DNA of 64,000 bases from an uncultured Lachnospiraceae bacterium (GTDB taxonomy: Bacteria; Bacillota; Clostridia; Lachnospirales; Lachnospiraceae). The stretch covers positions 135,907-199,906 of the forward strand of contig CAJTTI010000003.1 in NCBI GenBank assembly GCA_910579225.1, written 5' to 3'. The position numbers and the translations under genes are program-made. Shown here in pieces: positions 44,386 to 53,551 of this stretch. Under the pieces are notes generated by a model. That model was not told where the DNA came from. It did not search any database and worked only from the letters and a program-made list of their open reading frames with translations. The first letter of the stretch is position 1. Each line of letters starts with the position of its first letter.

Positions 44386-46004
44386 TGAATGGAGACAACA
44401 AACTCATGGGATATGAAGAATACTTAGATAAAGTAAAACAGATGATTGATGACTTAAAAGCCATGACTGCAGATTTAGGTCTTGCGAATACGGGTGACGA
44501 GTATAAGATTATTTCAGAATTATTTACATACAAATTCTTGAATGATAAGCTCCTTTATAATTTTGAACATCGGGAAGATATAGAGGATTCCTTTGATGAC
44601 TTTATTGATTTTGCCGATTCAAATACAGCCAGAATAAAAGAAGAATATCTTTTGCTGAATTTGTTTCAAAAGCAGAATGATAAGAAATTTCACAAAACTT
44701 TTGATAAGGCATTGGAAGCAATTAGTGAGTTGAATAAGGATGTTTATTCTATTGAAACATCTACAGGAACAAAAAAGCCACTGTTTGAGCCTTTGTCTGT
44801 ATATCTTAGAGATCCTGACAAGGAAGTGGAGCTTGCGAAGAGAGCGATTAATATTCTTTGCAAGTATCAGTTTGGCGGAGAAATATTTGAACAAGGGTGG
44901 GATTATTTTTCATCAATATTTGAGTATTTGATTAAGGATTACAATAAGGATTCTGGAAAGTATGCAGAGTATTATACACCAGCTTTTGCAGGAGCTATTA
45001 TGGCAGATATTTTGTATAATGATACTCCTGTGGATCAAGTGGAAATATATGATCCAGCGGCAGGCTCAGGAACTTTACTCTTATCAATGGCAACTAAGGT
45101 GGGTGCAAAGAATTGTACTATTTATAGCCAAGATCGTTCACAGAAGTCTACACAGTTTTTGCGGATTAATCTGATATTGAATAATTTGGCGCAATCTTTG
45201 GAATATGTCATTGAGGGGAATACAATGACTAATCCAATGCATCTGAATGGCGATAAGTTAAAACAGTTTGACTTTATTGTTTCTAATCCTCCGTTTACTG
45301 TGGATTTTTCGGCAGATGTTGAAACAATGAAGTCAGATAAATATGGGAGATTTTTCGCAGGGATTCCGAATGTGCCTAAAGACAAGAAGAAAATGCCTAT
45401 TTATTTAATGTTTCTACAACATATATTAATGTCTTTAAAAAATGATGGAAAGGCTGCCATAGTGGTGCCAGCAGGTTTTTTGACTGCTACTAATCGTTCT
45501 TCTAAAATTGCTTATGCAATTAGAAAAGAAATTATAGATAATAATTGGCTTAAAGGTGTTATTTCTATGCCGTCTAATATTTTTGCTACAACAGGAACAA
45601 GTGTGGCATTGATCTTTATAGATAAGAGTAGATTAGAGGATGCCGAAGTTATTTTGATGGATGCCTCTAAATTAGGTGAAAAAATCAGTTTAGAAGATGG
45701 ACAAAGAACAATCCTTTCAAATTATGATACGAAAAAAATAATTGATACTTTTAAAGATGGAAAAGCCATAGAGGATTTTTCTGTAATAGTAAATAATTCA
45801 GATATTGAGCAAAATAGCTATTCGTTTTCAGCGGGACAATATTTTGATGTAAAAATGATGTATGAAGAACTAACAGCAAATGAATTTGATGAAGCGATTG
45901 CAAACCATTTAAATGTGCTTGAAGAAATGTTTTTGTCTGGTGTAAAACTTCAAAAAGAAATAATAAAACAAGTTAAGAGGATAGAGCATAATGCAAATGA
46001 TTAG
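44385..46004 (+). CDS. hsdM: Type I DNA methyltransferase M subunit
   Basis: 539 residues. N-terminal helical domain, then the SAM-binding DPAAGSGTLLLSMA and catalytic FIVSNPPFTVDF motifs. N6-adenine methylation is expected. ATG 44385 overlaps the hsdR stop by one base. In-frame ATG 44406 (MGYEEYLDKV) has GGAGAC upstream and may be the true start. Its 3' end overlaps hsdS by 14 bases. Order R-M-S, all intact, suggests a functional system. Confidence 0.95.
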   Translation: MNGDNKLMGYEEYLDKVKQMIDDLKAMTADLGLANTGDEYKIISELFTYKFLNDKLLYNFEHREDIEDSFDDFIDFADSNTARIKEEYLLLNLFQKQNDKKFHKTFDKALEAISELNKDVYSIETSTGTKKPLFEPLSVYLRDPDKEVELAKRAINILCKYQFGGEIFEQGWDYFSSIFEYLIKDYNKDSGKYAEYYTPAFAGAIMADILYNDTPVDQVEIYDPAAGSGTLLLSMATKVGAKNCTIYSQDRSQKSTQFLRINLILNNLAQSLEYVIEGNTMTNPMHLNGDKLKQFDFIVSNPPFTVDFSADVETMKSDKYGRFFAGIPNVPKDKKKMPIYLMFLQHILMSLKNDGKAAIVVPAGFLTATNRSSKIAYAIRKEIIDNNWLKGVISMPSNIFATTGTSVALIFIDKSRLEDAEVILMDASKLGEKISLEDGQRTILSNYDTKKIIDTFKDGKAIEDFSVIVNNSDIEQNSYSFSAGQYFDVKMMYEELTANEFDEAIANHLNVLEEMFLSGVKLQKEIIKQVKRIEHNAND

Positions 46005-47271
46005 TACTACACTTGGAGAAATTGCAGATATTATTACAGGCCCATTTGGAAGTCAGCTTCATATGAGTGATTATGTAGATGAGGGAATTGCTGTTATTAT
46101 GCCACAAAATATTGGGGATAGGATAATCTTAGAAGATAAGATAGCAAGAATCAGTAAAAGTGATTATAAAAGATTAAAAAAATATCAGACACAGAAAGAG
46201 GATATTGTATATAGTAGACGTGGAGATGTGGAGAAACATGCGTTTATCAATGGTGACAAACCATATTTGTGTGGGACAGGATGTTTAAGGGTTCGAGCAA
46301 ATAAAGAAAAAGTTTATCCAAGATACCTTTCATTATTTTTGAGTAGACCTGAAACAAAACGGTGGTTATCTCAGCATGCTATTGGCTCTAATATGATGAA
46401 TATAAATACGAGTATTCTTGGAAATGTACCTGTCTTTTTACCAGATAGAGATATTCAAATAGAAATTGCAGAATCATTACAAGGCTTTGACGATAAAATT
46501 CAACTTAATATAAAAATGATGAAGGAAATGGAAGAAGTAGCAAAATTGATTTATAGTTATTGGTTTTTGCAATTTGAATTTCCTGATAAAGATGGAAAGC
46601 CTTATAAATCTTCTGGTGGAAAAATGGTTTGGAATGATGAACTAAAGAGCGAGATTCCAGAGGGGTGGAGATGTGATGCACTTAAAAAGTACATAAAGCT
46701 TACTAAAGGTATATCCTATACGAGTAAAAATATTAAATCAGGAAAAGGAGTGCCTATGATAAATTTAGCTTCAATAGATACTAATCGTAATTACAAACCT
46801 GATAAATTGAAATTTTATGATGGAGAGTATAACGAAGCGAAAGAAGCTTATCCAGAGGAAATGTTAATAGCTTGTACGGATTTGACGAGAAATGCTTATA
46901 TTGTTGGTTCGCCTATCTTGGTGCCTAATATTGAAAAGAAGTATCTTTATTCTATGGATTTAGTAAAACTTAATCCACTAACAGATGAATTAGATCCAAT
47001 GTATCTTTATATGACATTGCGAACAGAAACTTATCACAATTATATAAAGGGATTTGCAACGGGTACAAACGTATTGCATTTAAACACAGATGGAATAGAG
47101 GGATTTAAAGTATGTTTCCCATGTAAAAAATTACAAAGAAAATTTTCTTTGCTAATAAAAGAAATTCATAAAACAAAGTCCAAACTTATAAAAGAGAATC
47201 GAGAGCTTATTGCATTTAGAGATTTTCTCTTACCGCTATTAATGAATGGACAGGTGGGATTTAAGAAGTAA
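45991..47271 (+). CDS. hsdS: Type I specificity subunit
   Basis: 426 residues. Two target-recognition halves are visible: the first starts TTLGEIADIITGPFGSQLHM, and the second starts around GWRCDALKKYIKLTKGISYT. The helical spacers (QLNIKMMKEMEEVAKLIYSY and LIKENRELIAFRDFLLPLLM) follow each half. It sets the bipartite DNA site; the site itself cannot be deduced. Starts at ATG 45991 (or 45997) within the end of hsdM. Confidence 0.93.
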   Translation: MQMISTTLGEIADIITGPFGSQLHMSDYVDEGIAVIMPQNIGDRIILEDKIARISKSDYKRLKKYQTQKEDIVYSRRGDVEKHAFINGDKPYLCGTGCLRVRANKEKVYPRYLSLFLSRPETKRWLSQHAIGSNMMNINTSILGNVPVFLPDRDIQIEIAESLQGFDDKIQLNIKMMKEMEEVAKLIYSYWFLQFEFPDKDGKPYKSSGGKMVWNDELKSEIPEGWRCDALKKYIKLTKGISYTSKNIKSGKGVPMINLASIDTNRNYKPDKLKFYDGEYNEAKEAYPEEMLIACTDLTRNAYIVGSPILVPNIEKKYLYSMDLVKLNPLTDELDPMYLYMTLRTETYHNYIKGFATGTNVLHLNTDGIEGFKVCFPCKKLQRKFSLLIKEIHKTKSKLIKENRELIAFRDFLLPLLMNGQVGFKK

Positions 47272-47275
47272 TTAA

Positions 47276-47790
47276 ATGGGAAATTATGGCGATGGCAAAC
47301 AGGTATATATCAGAAAATTGAGTGAAGAAGATTATTCAGTATATAGAGAAGTCAATTATTCACGCTCTTTATTCCAGAATGTATTTGGAAAATGGCAAAT
47401 GCCGAAGATATTCTTGTGTGTACCATTATTGAAAAGACTGGCAAGGAAATATGTGGGTTTTGTCAGTTGGATAAGATAGATACGCCTACTCCCTATATAG
47501 GTATTGATATGAGGGATGGCTATATGGGCAAAGGGTATGCACAAGAAGCTGTAAGGCTCTTGATAGACTATGCCAGTAAGCATTATGGTGTGGATTATTT
47601 TATTTGGAAAGCCGACAAAGATAACTATGCAAGCCGACACATAGCTGAGAAGTTAGGCGGTCAGCTTATAGCAGAAAAAACAGCACTTCCGCAGAGTGTG
47701 ATTGATTTTGGAAAGGCAAATGGTACATTGACGGATGACGATATTAGATATGTTTGCGTTTATAGAATCGAAAAGAGTTGTGCTATATGA
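47276..47790 (+). pseudogene. GNAT acetyltransferase with single frameshift
   Basis: The first frame gives GKQVYIRKLSEEDYSVYREV, the N-terminal strand of an N-acetyltransferase, and a second frame from about 47392 gives the rest, including IGIDMRDGYMGKGYAQEAVR (acetyl-CoA loop) and NYASRHIAEKLGGQLI. The two frames meet at GGAAAATGG (about 47388); one extra A there would fuse them into a normal ~170-residue protein. Either a true recent inactivation or a sequencing error in a short A-run. It follows hsdS by 4 bases. Confidence 0.72.
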
Positions 47791-47906
47791 AAAAATATGG
47801 TGAAGGGAAACAAGTATATATTAGGAAATTGACTGAGGGAGATTATCCTATATACAGAGAAATAACCTATGCCTATTTAGCTATGTGTTGCTCGACTGAA
47901 TTTTAG
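47787..47906 (+). pseudogene. Truncated second copy of the GNAT gene start
   Basis: ATG 47787 overlaps the previous stop (ATGA) and reads MKKYGEGKQVYIRKLTEGDY, then PIYREITYAYL, about two thirds identical to the start of the GNAT gene at 47276. It ends after 39 codons in unrelated residues. A remnant of a tandem gene duplication. Confidence 0.65.
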
Positions 47907-47985
47907 TAAATATGTCAAAGTGAAAGAGGGAAATGCGTTACAGCAATGTTGAATTTATATATTAATTATCATTTTGGAGGAAAAG

Positions 47986-49014
47986 ATGGATATAGATAAA
48001 ATGGGTGGTGCAAAGATATATGCGAAATATTTAGCGCATATGAGACAGAGTTATTTATTAACGCCATTTTCAAACAAACATAAATTAGCTTCAGACTATT
48101 ATTCAGTAGATGGAGTTGCAAACTGGGGACACAATATTTTTCATTACTGCCGAAAAAATATATTGGAAGATATTATAAATAGTAAGCGATTGCGATTTAG
48201 TGATGTTCGTTTTTTGAATGATACGACAGAATTTAAAGAAGCAGTCAGAATGTTAAGAATAGCTGTTGAAAGAAAAAAATCTTCTATGGACAAAGAGCTA
48301 TATGATATTTTAACTGATAAGGATGTACTTAGAGAAATAGAAAGTTATTTTCAGCGCTATCCTTTTAATCCACCAATAAATAAAAACAGAGGGATTGATA
48401 GTGTAAAGCCAGTTTGTAATATATATACCTGCTCATTTTCAATGGATGGCGATTTGCGCCCTATGTGGAATTATTATGTACAGGAAAAGGATGGAGTGTC
48501 TATTAATTTTACAGAGTTAAAAGATCATATGAAAACCACAGAAAAAGTTAAAATTGTTTGGGAAAAGGCCTGGTATACTGATGAGGATAAGAGCCAATGT
48601 GTTGAAGCACTCTTAGAAGATGTAATAATATTATTTTCGGAAATTCCAGACAAAAAATGTAGAAAAGAAATGGTTCAGGATGTGTTGGTTAATGTTATAA
48701 ATAATATGCGTATTTTTATAAAACATAAAGACTTTAAAACAGAAGAAGAATATAGGGCAGCATTAATAGTGCCAGAAGAAATTATAAATAATAATGAATT
48801 ACCAGTGGGTTATAGACAAGGTACTTTTAAGCGAAAAAATACTGTTATTCCTTGTATTGATATTCCATTTGATTTAGAAAGTATCACTAATATTATAATA
48901 AATCCTGATGGAGATTTTGATTCGATAAAGACAGATTTGAGGGATTGGCTACAAAAGCAAAACTTGGGTCATATAAAGATTTGGAAATCGAATATACCTA
49001 TGAGGAAGTATTAA
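47986..49014 (+). CDS. DUF2971-family protein
   Basis: About 342 residues. Family marks: FHYCRKNILEDIINSKRLRF, FLNDTTEFKEA, YTCSFSMDGDLRPMWNYYVQ and a C-terminal IINPDGDFDSIKTDLRDWL. DUF2971 proteins are widespread in accessory and defence regions, and their fold is thought to relate to ADP-ribosyltransferases; no activity is established. TTG 47974 is in frame, but GGAGGAAAAG directly precedes ATG 47986. It is followed 65 bases later by a membrane protein in the same direction, forming a likely two-gene unit behind the type I RM operon. Confidence 0.75.
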   Translation: MDIDKMGGAKIYAKYLAHMRQSYLLTPFSNKHKLASDYYSVDGVANWGHNIFHYCRKNILEDIINSKRLRFSDVRFLNDTTEFKEAVRMLRIAVERKKSSMDKELYDILTDKDVLREIESYFQRYPFNPPINKNRGIDSVKPVCNIYTCSFSMDGDLRPMWNYYVQEKDGVSINFTELKDHMKTTEKVKIVWEKAWYTDEDKSQCVEALLEDVIILFSEIPDKKCRKEMVQDVLVNVINNMRIFIKHKDFKTEEEYRAALIVPEEIINNNELPVGYRQGTFKRKNTVIPCIDIPFDLESITNIIINPDGDFDSIKTDLRDWLQKQNLGHIKIWKSNIPMRKY

Positions 49015-49079
49015 AACTAATAATAGAGTATAGCTCTACCTTTTGAGGTGGGACTACAGTAGCTTAGGGAGTGAACTGA

Positions 49080-50183
49080 ATGACGAGTAAAAAATCAACA
49101 GTTATTATTTCCGCTATTTTAACGATTGTTGGAATAATAATGTTTACAATCTTGCAATTTAATTTATATAAATATGTGAATCTGATTGTGAATGGTGTAG
49201 TGGATTTTTATTTGAAATATTCTCATGAATTGCAGATATGGGCGTCAAATAATAGTGAGTTGTTATCTCAATGGGATGGATATGGAAAGACTATTTCCAG
49301 TGGCTTATTTACAAGCGCATTTGTTACCTTTTTAATTGCTAGAGGGGATTATCTTTATGAACGGCGAAAATCCCTTGAAAATATGTATCTTGAATCTGAG
49401 GAATTACAGAGAGCATTTATGAAAATAAAATACATATTTCCAGATGAGCCTGAAAAGTTAGTACGTGATTTGCTTGGTGAAATAGACGGTAATGAGTGTT
49501 CTGAAAAAACTAATCAATACTTTCGAGAACAATTTAAAAATATAGAAGATCCTAAAGAAGCGAAAGAAATGTATGATGCTTATTGTTTGCCGATTTCGCA
49601 TAAAGCAGAAATAAAATTCAAGGAATATCTTTGGGAACATACAGAAGATAATTTAAAAAAGATTTTTACTGATTCTAAAGATAAAGAAGAATATCTGGAT
49701 AAAGAATGTAAAAAGAAAATTGAGAAATACGCTCAAGAATTAGATGATGTGATGAAATCATATATCGCTTTTAAAGATATTAGAACAAAAGAAATTACTG
49801 CTGCGTATGGCAATTTGGATTTTGTTTTTGCTAATAAATCGATTAGACAACATATTTTTAAAAATCTTTATGAAAAACAGACCAAACAAGTAAATAAAAT
49901 CAAAAAGAGAATTTATTATTTTGAATCACACTTTGAAGGTAATGGAGTTAATAAAGCAATGTTATTTGACTGGGTGTGGGAGTTACAAAGTTCTTTGGTA
50001 AGTGAAGATAAAAACGCATATTATCGACAGTACCAATATGATGTTGATTCTGAAATAGTTCAAGTGTTGGTTTATGCTTATGGAAAAGTTAATCCAGAAG
50101 AGATTCCAAAGAAAGAGCATTATCTTATTACTACAAAGCCTGATTGGTTTAAAAGAATGATGCAAGAGCAGGGTGAAAAGTAG
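49080..50183 (+). CDS. Uncharacterised membrane protein with long cytoplasmic domain
   Basis: 367 residues. Two N-terminal membrane segments: residues ~8-30 (VIISAILTIVGIIMFTILQF) and ~72-88 (SSGLFTSAFVTFLIARG). The remaining ~275 residues are soluble, highly charged and helical, with likely coiled coils (CKKKIEKYAQELDDVMKSYI; QTKQVNKIKKRIYYF). No known family is recognised. The two-TM plus cytoplasmic effector layout and its neighbours suggest an effector or sensor of a defence system, but this is inference. A strong terminator follows at 50302. Confidence 0.6.
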   Translation: MTSKKSTVIISAILTIVGIIMFTILQFNLYKYVNLIVNGVVDFYLKYSHELQIWASNNSELLSQWDGYGKTISSGLFTSAFVTFLIARGDYLYERRKSLENMYLESEELQRAFMKIKYIFPDEPEKLVRDLLGEIDGNECSEKTNQYFREQFKNIEDPKEAKEMYDAYCLPISHKAEIKFKEYLWEHTEDNLKKIFTDSKDKEEYLDKECKKKIEKYAQELDDVMKSYIAFKDIRTKEITAAYGNLDFVFANKSIRQHIFKNLYEKQTKQVNKIKKRIYYFESHFEGNGVNKAMLFDWVWELQSSLVSEDKNAYYRQYQYDVDSEIVQVLVYAYGKVNPEEIPKKEHYLITTKPDWFKRMMQEQGEK

Positions 50184-50301
50184 TTCTCTTAAATATTGAA
50201 AAATGGGGTAGAATGTAATGTGACTATACAATATGCGATAATGAAATAACGAAAATGTAACTATCCAGTATCTTTATCATGTGAAATGTATTACCAGAGG
50301 T

Positions 50302-50335
50302 AAAGAAGTTGAGAGAAATCTCAGCTTCTTTTTTT
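50302..50335 (+). terminator. Rho-independent terminator after the DUF2971/membrane pair
   Basis: AAGAAG-t-TGAGA pairs with TCTCA-g-CTTCTT and runs into T7. It closes the block that begins with the type I operon. Confidence 0.92.
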
Positions 50336-50562
50336 GAATCAACACAAAACACTTTTTATTAGTGTTTTACGTAAAAATAGTATATAGTGTTATTATAAAA
50401 CAAATATAATACTATATATTGTAAAATCAGTCCCCAAAATCCACTCGTAAATTTTTTGAAAACTACAGATAAACAGATTCTGATTTGTTAGATATAATGG
50501 TCACATCAAAGGACAACAGCGCTGAACTCCTTAAAATATTAGAAAAGAAGGAGGAAAAACAT
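50336..50562 (+). promoter_or_regulatory. AT-rich spacer with inverted repeat and probable promoter
   Basis: ATATAGTGTTATT is largely complementary to AATATAATACTATAT across a short loop (about 50380-50420). A TATAAT-like -10 (about 50493-50498) stands in front of the DUF1281 gene. No gene is seen. Confidence 0.4.
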
Positions 50563-51258
50563 ATGCCAAATTGGATTACAAATAGAGTTACATTACATGG
50601 AGCAGATCAGAAAGAAATCAACGAGGTGATTGATTTTCTAAGAAGCAGGGATTCGGAGGTTGATTTTAACAATATTATTCCAATGCCGATAGAACTTAGA
50701 AACACAGAAGCAGGAAGTAGAGCAGATGATGCGTGGGCATATTACCATGCAAGGGAGCTTGGAAATTTTGCAAAGATAGATAAGATGCTCAGATATGCGT
50801 GGGTGAAAAGAGAAGGCATTAAAACAAGGGGTGAATTGCTTGACCACCTTTTAGGAGAAATGCCAGATATTTATCAGTACGGCAAGGAGTTGCATAGATT
50901 GGATGCGCTTTATGGATGCCATGACTGGTATGAGTGGTCTTTAGAATATTGGGGCGTAAAATGGAACGCTTGTGACGCAAGGCGAGAGGGGAATATCCTT
51001 ATCTATGAAACACCCTGGGATGGAGTGCCATATCTGATGCTTATGGTGTCAGAAAAGTTTCCAGAAGTGACGATGGACTATGAATTTGCGGATGAGAACT
51101 TTGGATATAACACTGCAAGATATACATTCGTAGGCGGTGAGGTTGTAGCAGAGTATGAGCCGACAGACAATACTATAGAATCAAGGCAGTTATCAAAATC
51201 CATTTTAGGGTGGGAGCCTGGGGAAGAATTTGATGATGAAACTGACGAAGTGGCGTAA
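50563..51258 (+). CDS. DUF1281/YubB-type ferredoxin-fold protein
   Basis: 231 residues, starting MPNWITNRVTLHGADQKEIN, the typical N-terminus of this plasmid/phage family. WSLEYWGVKWNACDARREGN and PYLMLMVSEKFPEVTMDYEF match the family core, and the C-terminus is acidic. Function unknown. The frame is open from 50485, but GGAGG before ATG 50563 decides the start. First gene of a three-gene set with two acidic proteins. Confidence 0.78.
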   Translation: MPNWITNRVTLHGADQKEINEVIDFLRSRDSEVDFNNIIPMPIELRNTEAGSRADDAWAYYHARELGNFAKIDKMLRYAWVKREGIKTRGELLDHLLGEMPDIYQYGKELHRLDALYGCHDWYEWSLEYWGVKWNACDARREGNILIYETPWDGVPYLMLMVSEKFPEVTMDYEFADENFGYNTARYTFVGGEVVAEYEPTDNTIESRQLSKSILGWEPGEEFDDETDEVA

Positions 51259-51277
51259 TTGAAAGGGGGATATTGAC

Positions 51278-51649
51278 ATGACAGTTAAAGAATTTATTAA
51301 AGAAGCGATAGCTATTTATAATGCGTATGATTTATTGCAGTTTTTGACTGAAAAAGACTTTTCAGTGATTGATGCAGATTTTCCAATAGAAAGCCACTTG
51401 GCAGCACTGCTTGAGTATCGTGGTTATGATGAGGAAATGAATGGTATAGATGACTATTATATAGAGTTGCATTTTAACTACTGCCTTGATACAGAAAGCG
51501 ATGATTACGAGGATGTGGTAGAGGAAATAACGGGCTATTGCTTATCTGAGGATTGGGATGAACTGCTTGAATATGGCGAAGATTTTTATATCTGGATTCA
51601 GAATGAGGAAACGGATGAAGAATATGTGACTGAGGGTGTAACGCTTTAG
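51278..51649 (+). CDS. Highly acidic small protein
   Basis: 123 residues with a very large share of Asp and Glu (for example YCLDTESDDYEDVVEEITGY). The N-terminus TVKEFIKEAIAIYNAYDLLQ is helical. It could be an antirestriction-type DNA mimic given its charge and position, but no ArdA signature is recognised. Nineteen bases after the DUF1281 gene. Confidence 0.6.
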   Translation: MTVKEFIKEAIAIYNAYDLLQFLTEKDFSVIDADFPIESHLAALLEYRGYDEEMNGIDDYYIELHFNYCLDTESDDYEDVVEEITGYCLSEDWDELLEYGEDFYIWIQNEETDEEYVTEGVTL

Positions 51650-51667
51650 AAAGAAAGGAGATAACGG

Positions 51668-52249
51668 ATGAATATAAAAGGAATGAAGAATATATTAAGG
51701 GAAGTTGATAAGGAGCTAATGGTTCTGCTTTACGATACAGACGGCGAAGATTTATTCAGAAAACCGCTGGAAGAACTCATGGAGGATACTACTTTTGACC
51801 AGTATCACTGTAAACAGATGACGTGTGTCCTTAACTATGATAGTGATGCAGGATACAAGGCTTCAGAGGAAATAAAGGAAAAATTTCTGATTAGTATTGG
51901 TGTGAATAGTAAAGTAGATTCCTCAGATAAACTGACTATAGGAGATTTTGAGGATGGTTTTTGGGATTGTGATGGCATGGCATATAGCAACTTGATGCAT
52001 AAAAGCCTTGTTTTTGATATAGAACATTTTGATGATTATGACAAAGAAGCACAAAAGGAAATAAGGCGCATGGTGAAAAAGTATGCGAAATTCCAGCTTG
52101 ATTATATTGAATTGTTTTTTGATGAAGATGAAGTGTTTGAAATGTATGAGGATGATCCAGAATCAGTCTATGATGAAATAGAGTATGGAAATATTCTGGC
52201 AGTGGATATGTTTCCAATTCTTCCAGAGGGAATGTGGCTCTTTGGATAA
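51668..52249 (+). CDS. Acidic uncharacterised protein
   Basis: 193 residues, acidic (DYIELFFDEDEVFEMYEDDP). Contains MVLLYDTDGEDLFRKPLEEL and DSSDKLTIGDFEDGFWDCDG. No family recognised. Follows the previous gene by 18 bases with AAAGGAG upstream; same operon. Confidence 0.58.
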   Translation: MNIKGMKNILREVDKELMVLLYDTDGEDLFRKPLEELMEDTTFDQYHCKQMTCVLNYDSDAGYKASEEIKEKFLISIGVNSKVDSSDKLTIGDFEDGFWDCDGMAYSNLMHKSLVFDIEHFDDYDKEAQKEIRRMVKKYAKFQLDYIELFFDEDEVFEMYEDDPESVYDEIEYGNILAVDMFPILPEGMWLFG

Positions 52250-52435
52250 AATTTCGGCAGAATGAATTTTATTTCTTCTAAGTGACTACTTAGCTGTTTG
52301 AAGCATTTAAAAATGATTGTACAGAATTTTTACAATTCTATACATATAAATGAACACTCTTTTGCTTACGGAGTGGGTACTGTGTACATATAAAAAAGTA
52401 AGCAAAAACTTTTCTCTTAATGTTTTTAGTTTGGG

Positions 52436-52469
52436 AAGGGATTCTGGAGTAACATCTGGAATCCCTTTT
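52436..52469 (+). terminator. Terminator of the DUF1281 operon
   Basis: AAGGGATTC (52436-52444) pairs with GAATCCCTT, followed by TTC. It lies 190 bases after the last gene. Confidence 0.75.
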
Positions 52470-52557
52470 CGGTGTTAAAGGGCAAGAGTAGAAATGAACT
52501 CCTTTAAAAAGCGTATATGATTCTCTGATGGTGGCTACTCCCCCAACCCCCAGTGTA

Positions 52558-52604
52558 CTCGCTACATATGAATACCTAAAAAGCAGGTATTCATATGTAG
52601 CGAG
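52558..52604. repeat. Perfect 19-base inverted repeat
   Basis: CTCGCTACATATGAATACC (52558-52576), nine-base loop TAAAAAGCA, exact complement at 52586-52604. There is no T-tract, so it is not a simple terminator. The nearby C-run and position in a gene-free segment would suit a replication/transfer or recombination site. Confidence 0.85.
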
Positions 52605-52655
52605 TTTAAAGGTTGACTATCCGAGAGGATTCTGGCAAGCTATAAAATCATAATA

Positions 52656-52692
52656 AAAAAACTACTGGATTTATGTATCCAGCAGTTTTTTA
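52656..52692 (-). terminator. Terminator of the first XRE regulator gene
   Basis: On the minus strand CTGCTGGAT pairs with ATCCAGTAG, flanked by A6 and T6. It overlaps the stop codon at 52690-52692. Confidence 0.85.
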
Positions 52693-53031
52693 TCTATGCT
52701 CCTTCAATGACTTCTTCGCAGCAATAACAATATCTTTGATAATTTGCCTTTCAGCCAGACTGCATCCTTCTAATAGACTTGATATATCCTGCTCAATATA
52801 GAGATTGGCTACAGAATAAAGGCTATCACAGGCAAGTTGATCCAGCGTTGTATTCAGGGCATTTGCAATCCTAACGAGTGAGGAAAGGCTTACTTGTGTA
52901 GTTGCTCTTTCGATATGGCTGATATTACTGGTATTCACGCCTACAATTTCTCCCAGTTTTTCTTGCGTCAAGTGCTGTTTCAGACGCTGCTCCTTAATCC
53001 GTTTTCCTAATTTCTTATAATCAAGCTCCAC
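52690..53031 (-). CDS. XRE-family transcription regulator
   Basis: 113 residues. N-terminal helix-turn-helix LGKRIKEQRLKQHLTQEKLG, then EIVGVNTSNISHIERATTQV; C-terminal helical part with EGCSLAERQIIKDIVIAAKK. Its C-terminal pattern (GCS...E...K-x-L-K-E-x-R) is shared with the second XRE protein at 53936, so they are paralogues. Divergent from the gene at 53147, whose promoter carries a TGTCA/TGACA dyad. Confidence 0.88.
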   Translation of the reverse strand: MELDYKKLGKRIKEQRLKQHLTQEKLGEIVGVNTSNISHIERATTQVSLSSLVRIANALNTTLDQLACDSLYSVANLYIEQDISSLLEGCSLAERQIIKDIVIAAKKSLKEHR

Positions 53032-53071
53032 AGGTATCCCCCTTTCCTATTTTTTTAAAACTGTATTGTTA

Positions 53072-53123
53072 TTGTATGGCATATTGTGATATTATATAAT
53101 AATGTATTTGTCATAATGTGACA
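53072..53123 (+). promoter_or_regulatory. Promoter plus operator-like dyad before the 101-residue gene
   Basis: TTGTAT (53072-53077), 17-base spacer, TATAAT (53095-53100); then the dyad TGTCATAATGTGACA (53109-53123) at about the transcription start, a good place for a repressor such as the divergent XRE protein. Confidence 0.6.
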
Positions 53124-53146
53124 TATAGTATAAAAAGGAGAGAGAA

Positions 53147-53452
53147 ATGAACGAGTTGATTGAAAAGTTAATATCTATGGGCATGGGGCGGCTCATGGAC
53201 GAAAGCAGAGATGAGATGGCGATGGCAGACAAGACATACAAAGCAGATCGTGAAGCTGAGAATGAATTAGAACAGCGATATGAAAGCCTTGATTTGACCA
53301 GAGAACAGCGAATAATTATCAATGATTACATTGCATGTACATCTACAGTTAATCATCGTTATTCAGATATTGCTTATATGTGTGGTATCAAGAATACTGT
53401 AGAGATGCTTGTTTCTTTGGGATTGATAAAGGGGATAGGCGAAAAAAATTAA
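53147..53452 (+). CDS. Small protein, unknown function
   Basis: 101 residues, charged and helical: ELIEKLISMGMGRLMDESRD, then REQRIIINDYIACTSTVNHR and MCGIKNTVEMLVSLGLIKGI. Similar small proteins accompany XRE regulators on Clostridial elements. GGAGAGAG precedes ATG 53147. Confidence 0.6.
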   Translation: MNELIEKLISMGMGRLMDESRDEMAMADKTYKADREAENELEQRYESLDLTREQRIIINDYIACTSTVNHRYSDIAYMCGIKNTVEMLVSLGLIKGIGEKN

Positions 53453-53551
53453 AGCTGCTGGATAAAATTCGCCATCCAACAGCCTTAATCGTGGAACCTG
53501 ACAATCTCATTTGGCGTACACTCTGCTATCGTACATAGAAGGAGCATAAGG

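Larger units (their letters stand above)
52250..52689. other. 440-base spacer with terminator and long palindrome
   Basis: No gene seen. It holds a terminator at 52436-52469, a perfect 19-base palindrome at 52558-52604 preceded by a C-rich run (CTCCCCCAACCCCC), and a minus-strand terminator at 52656-52692. Confidence 0.6.
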
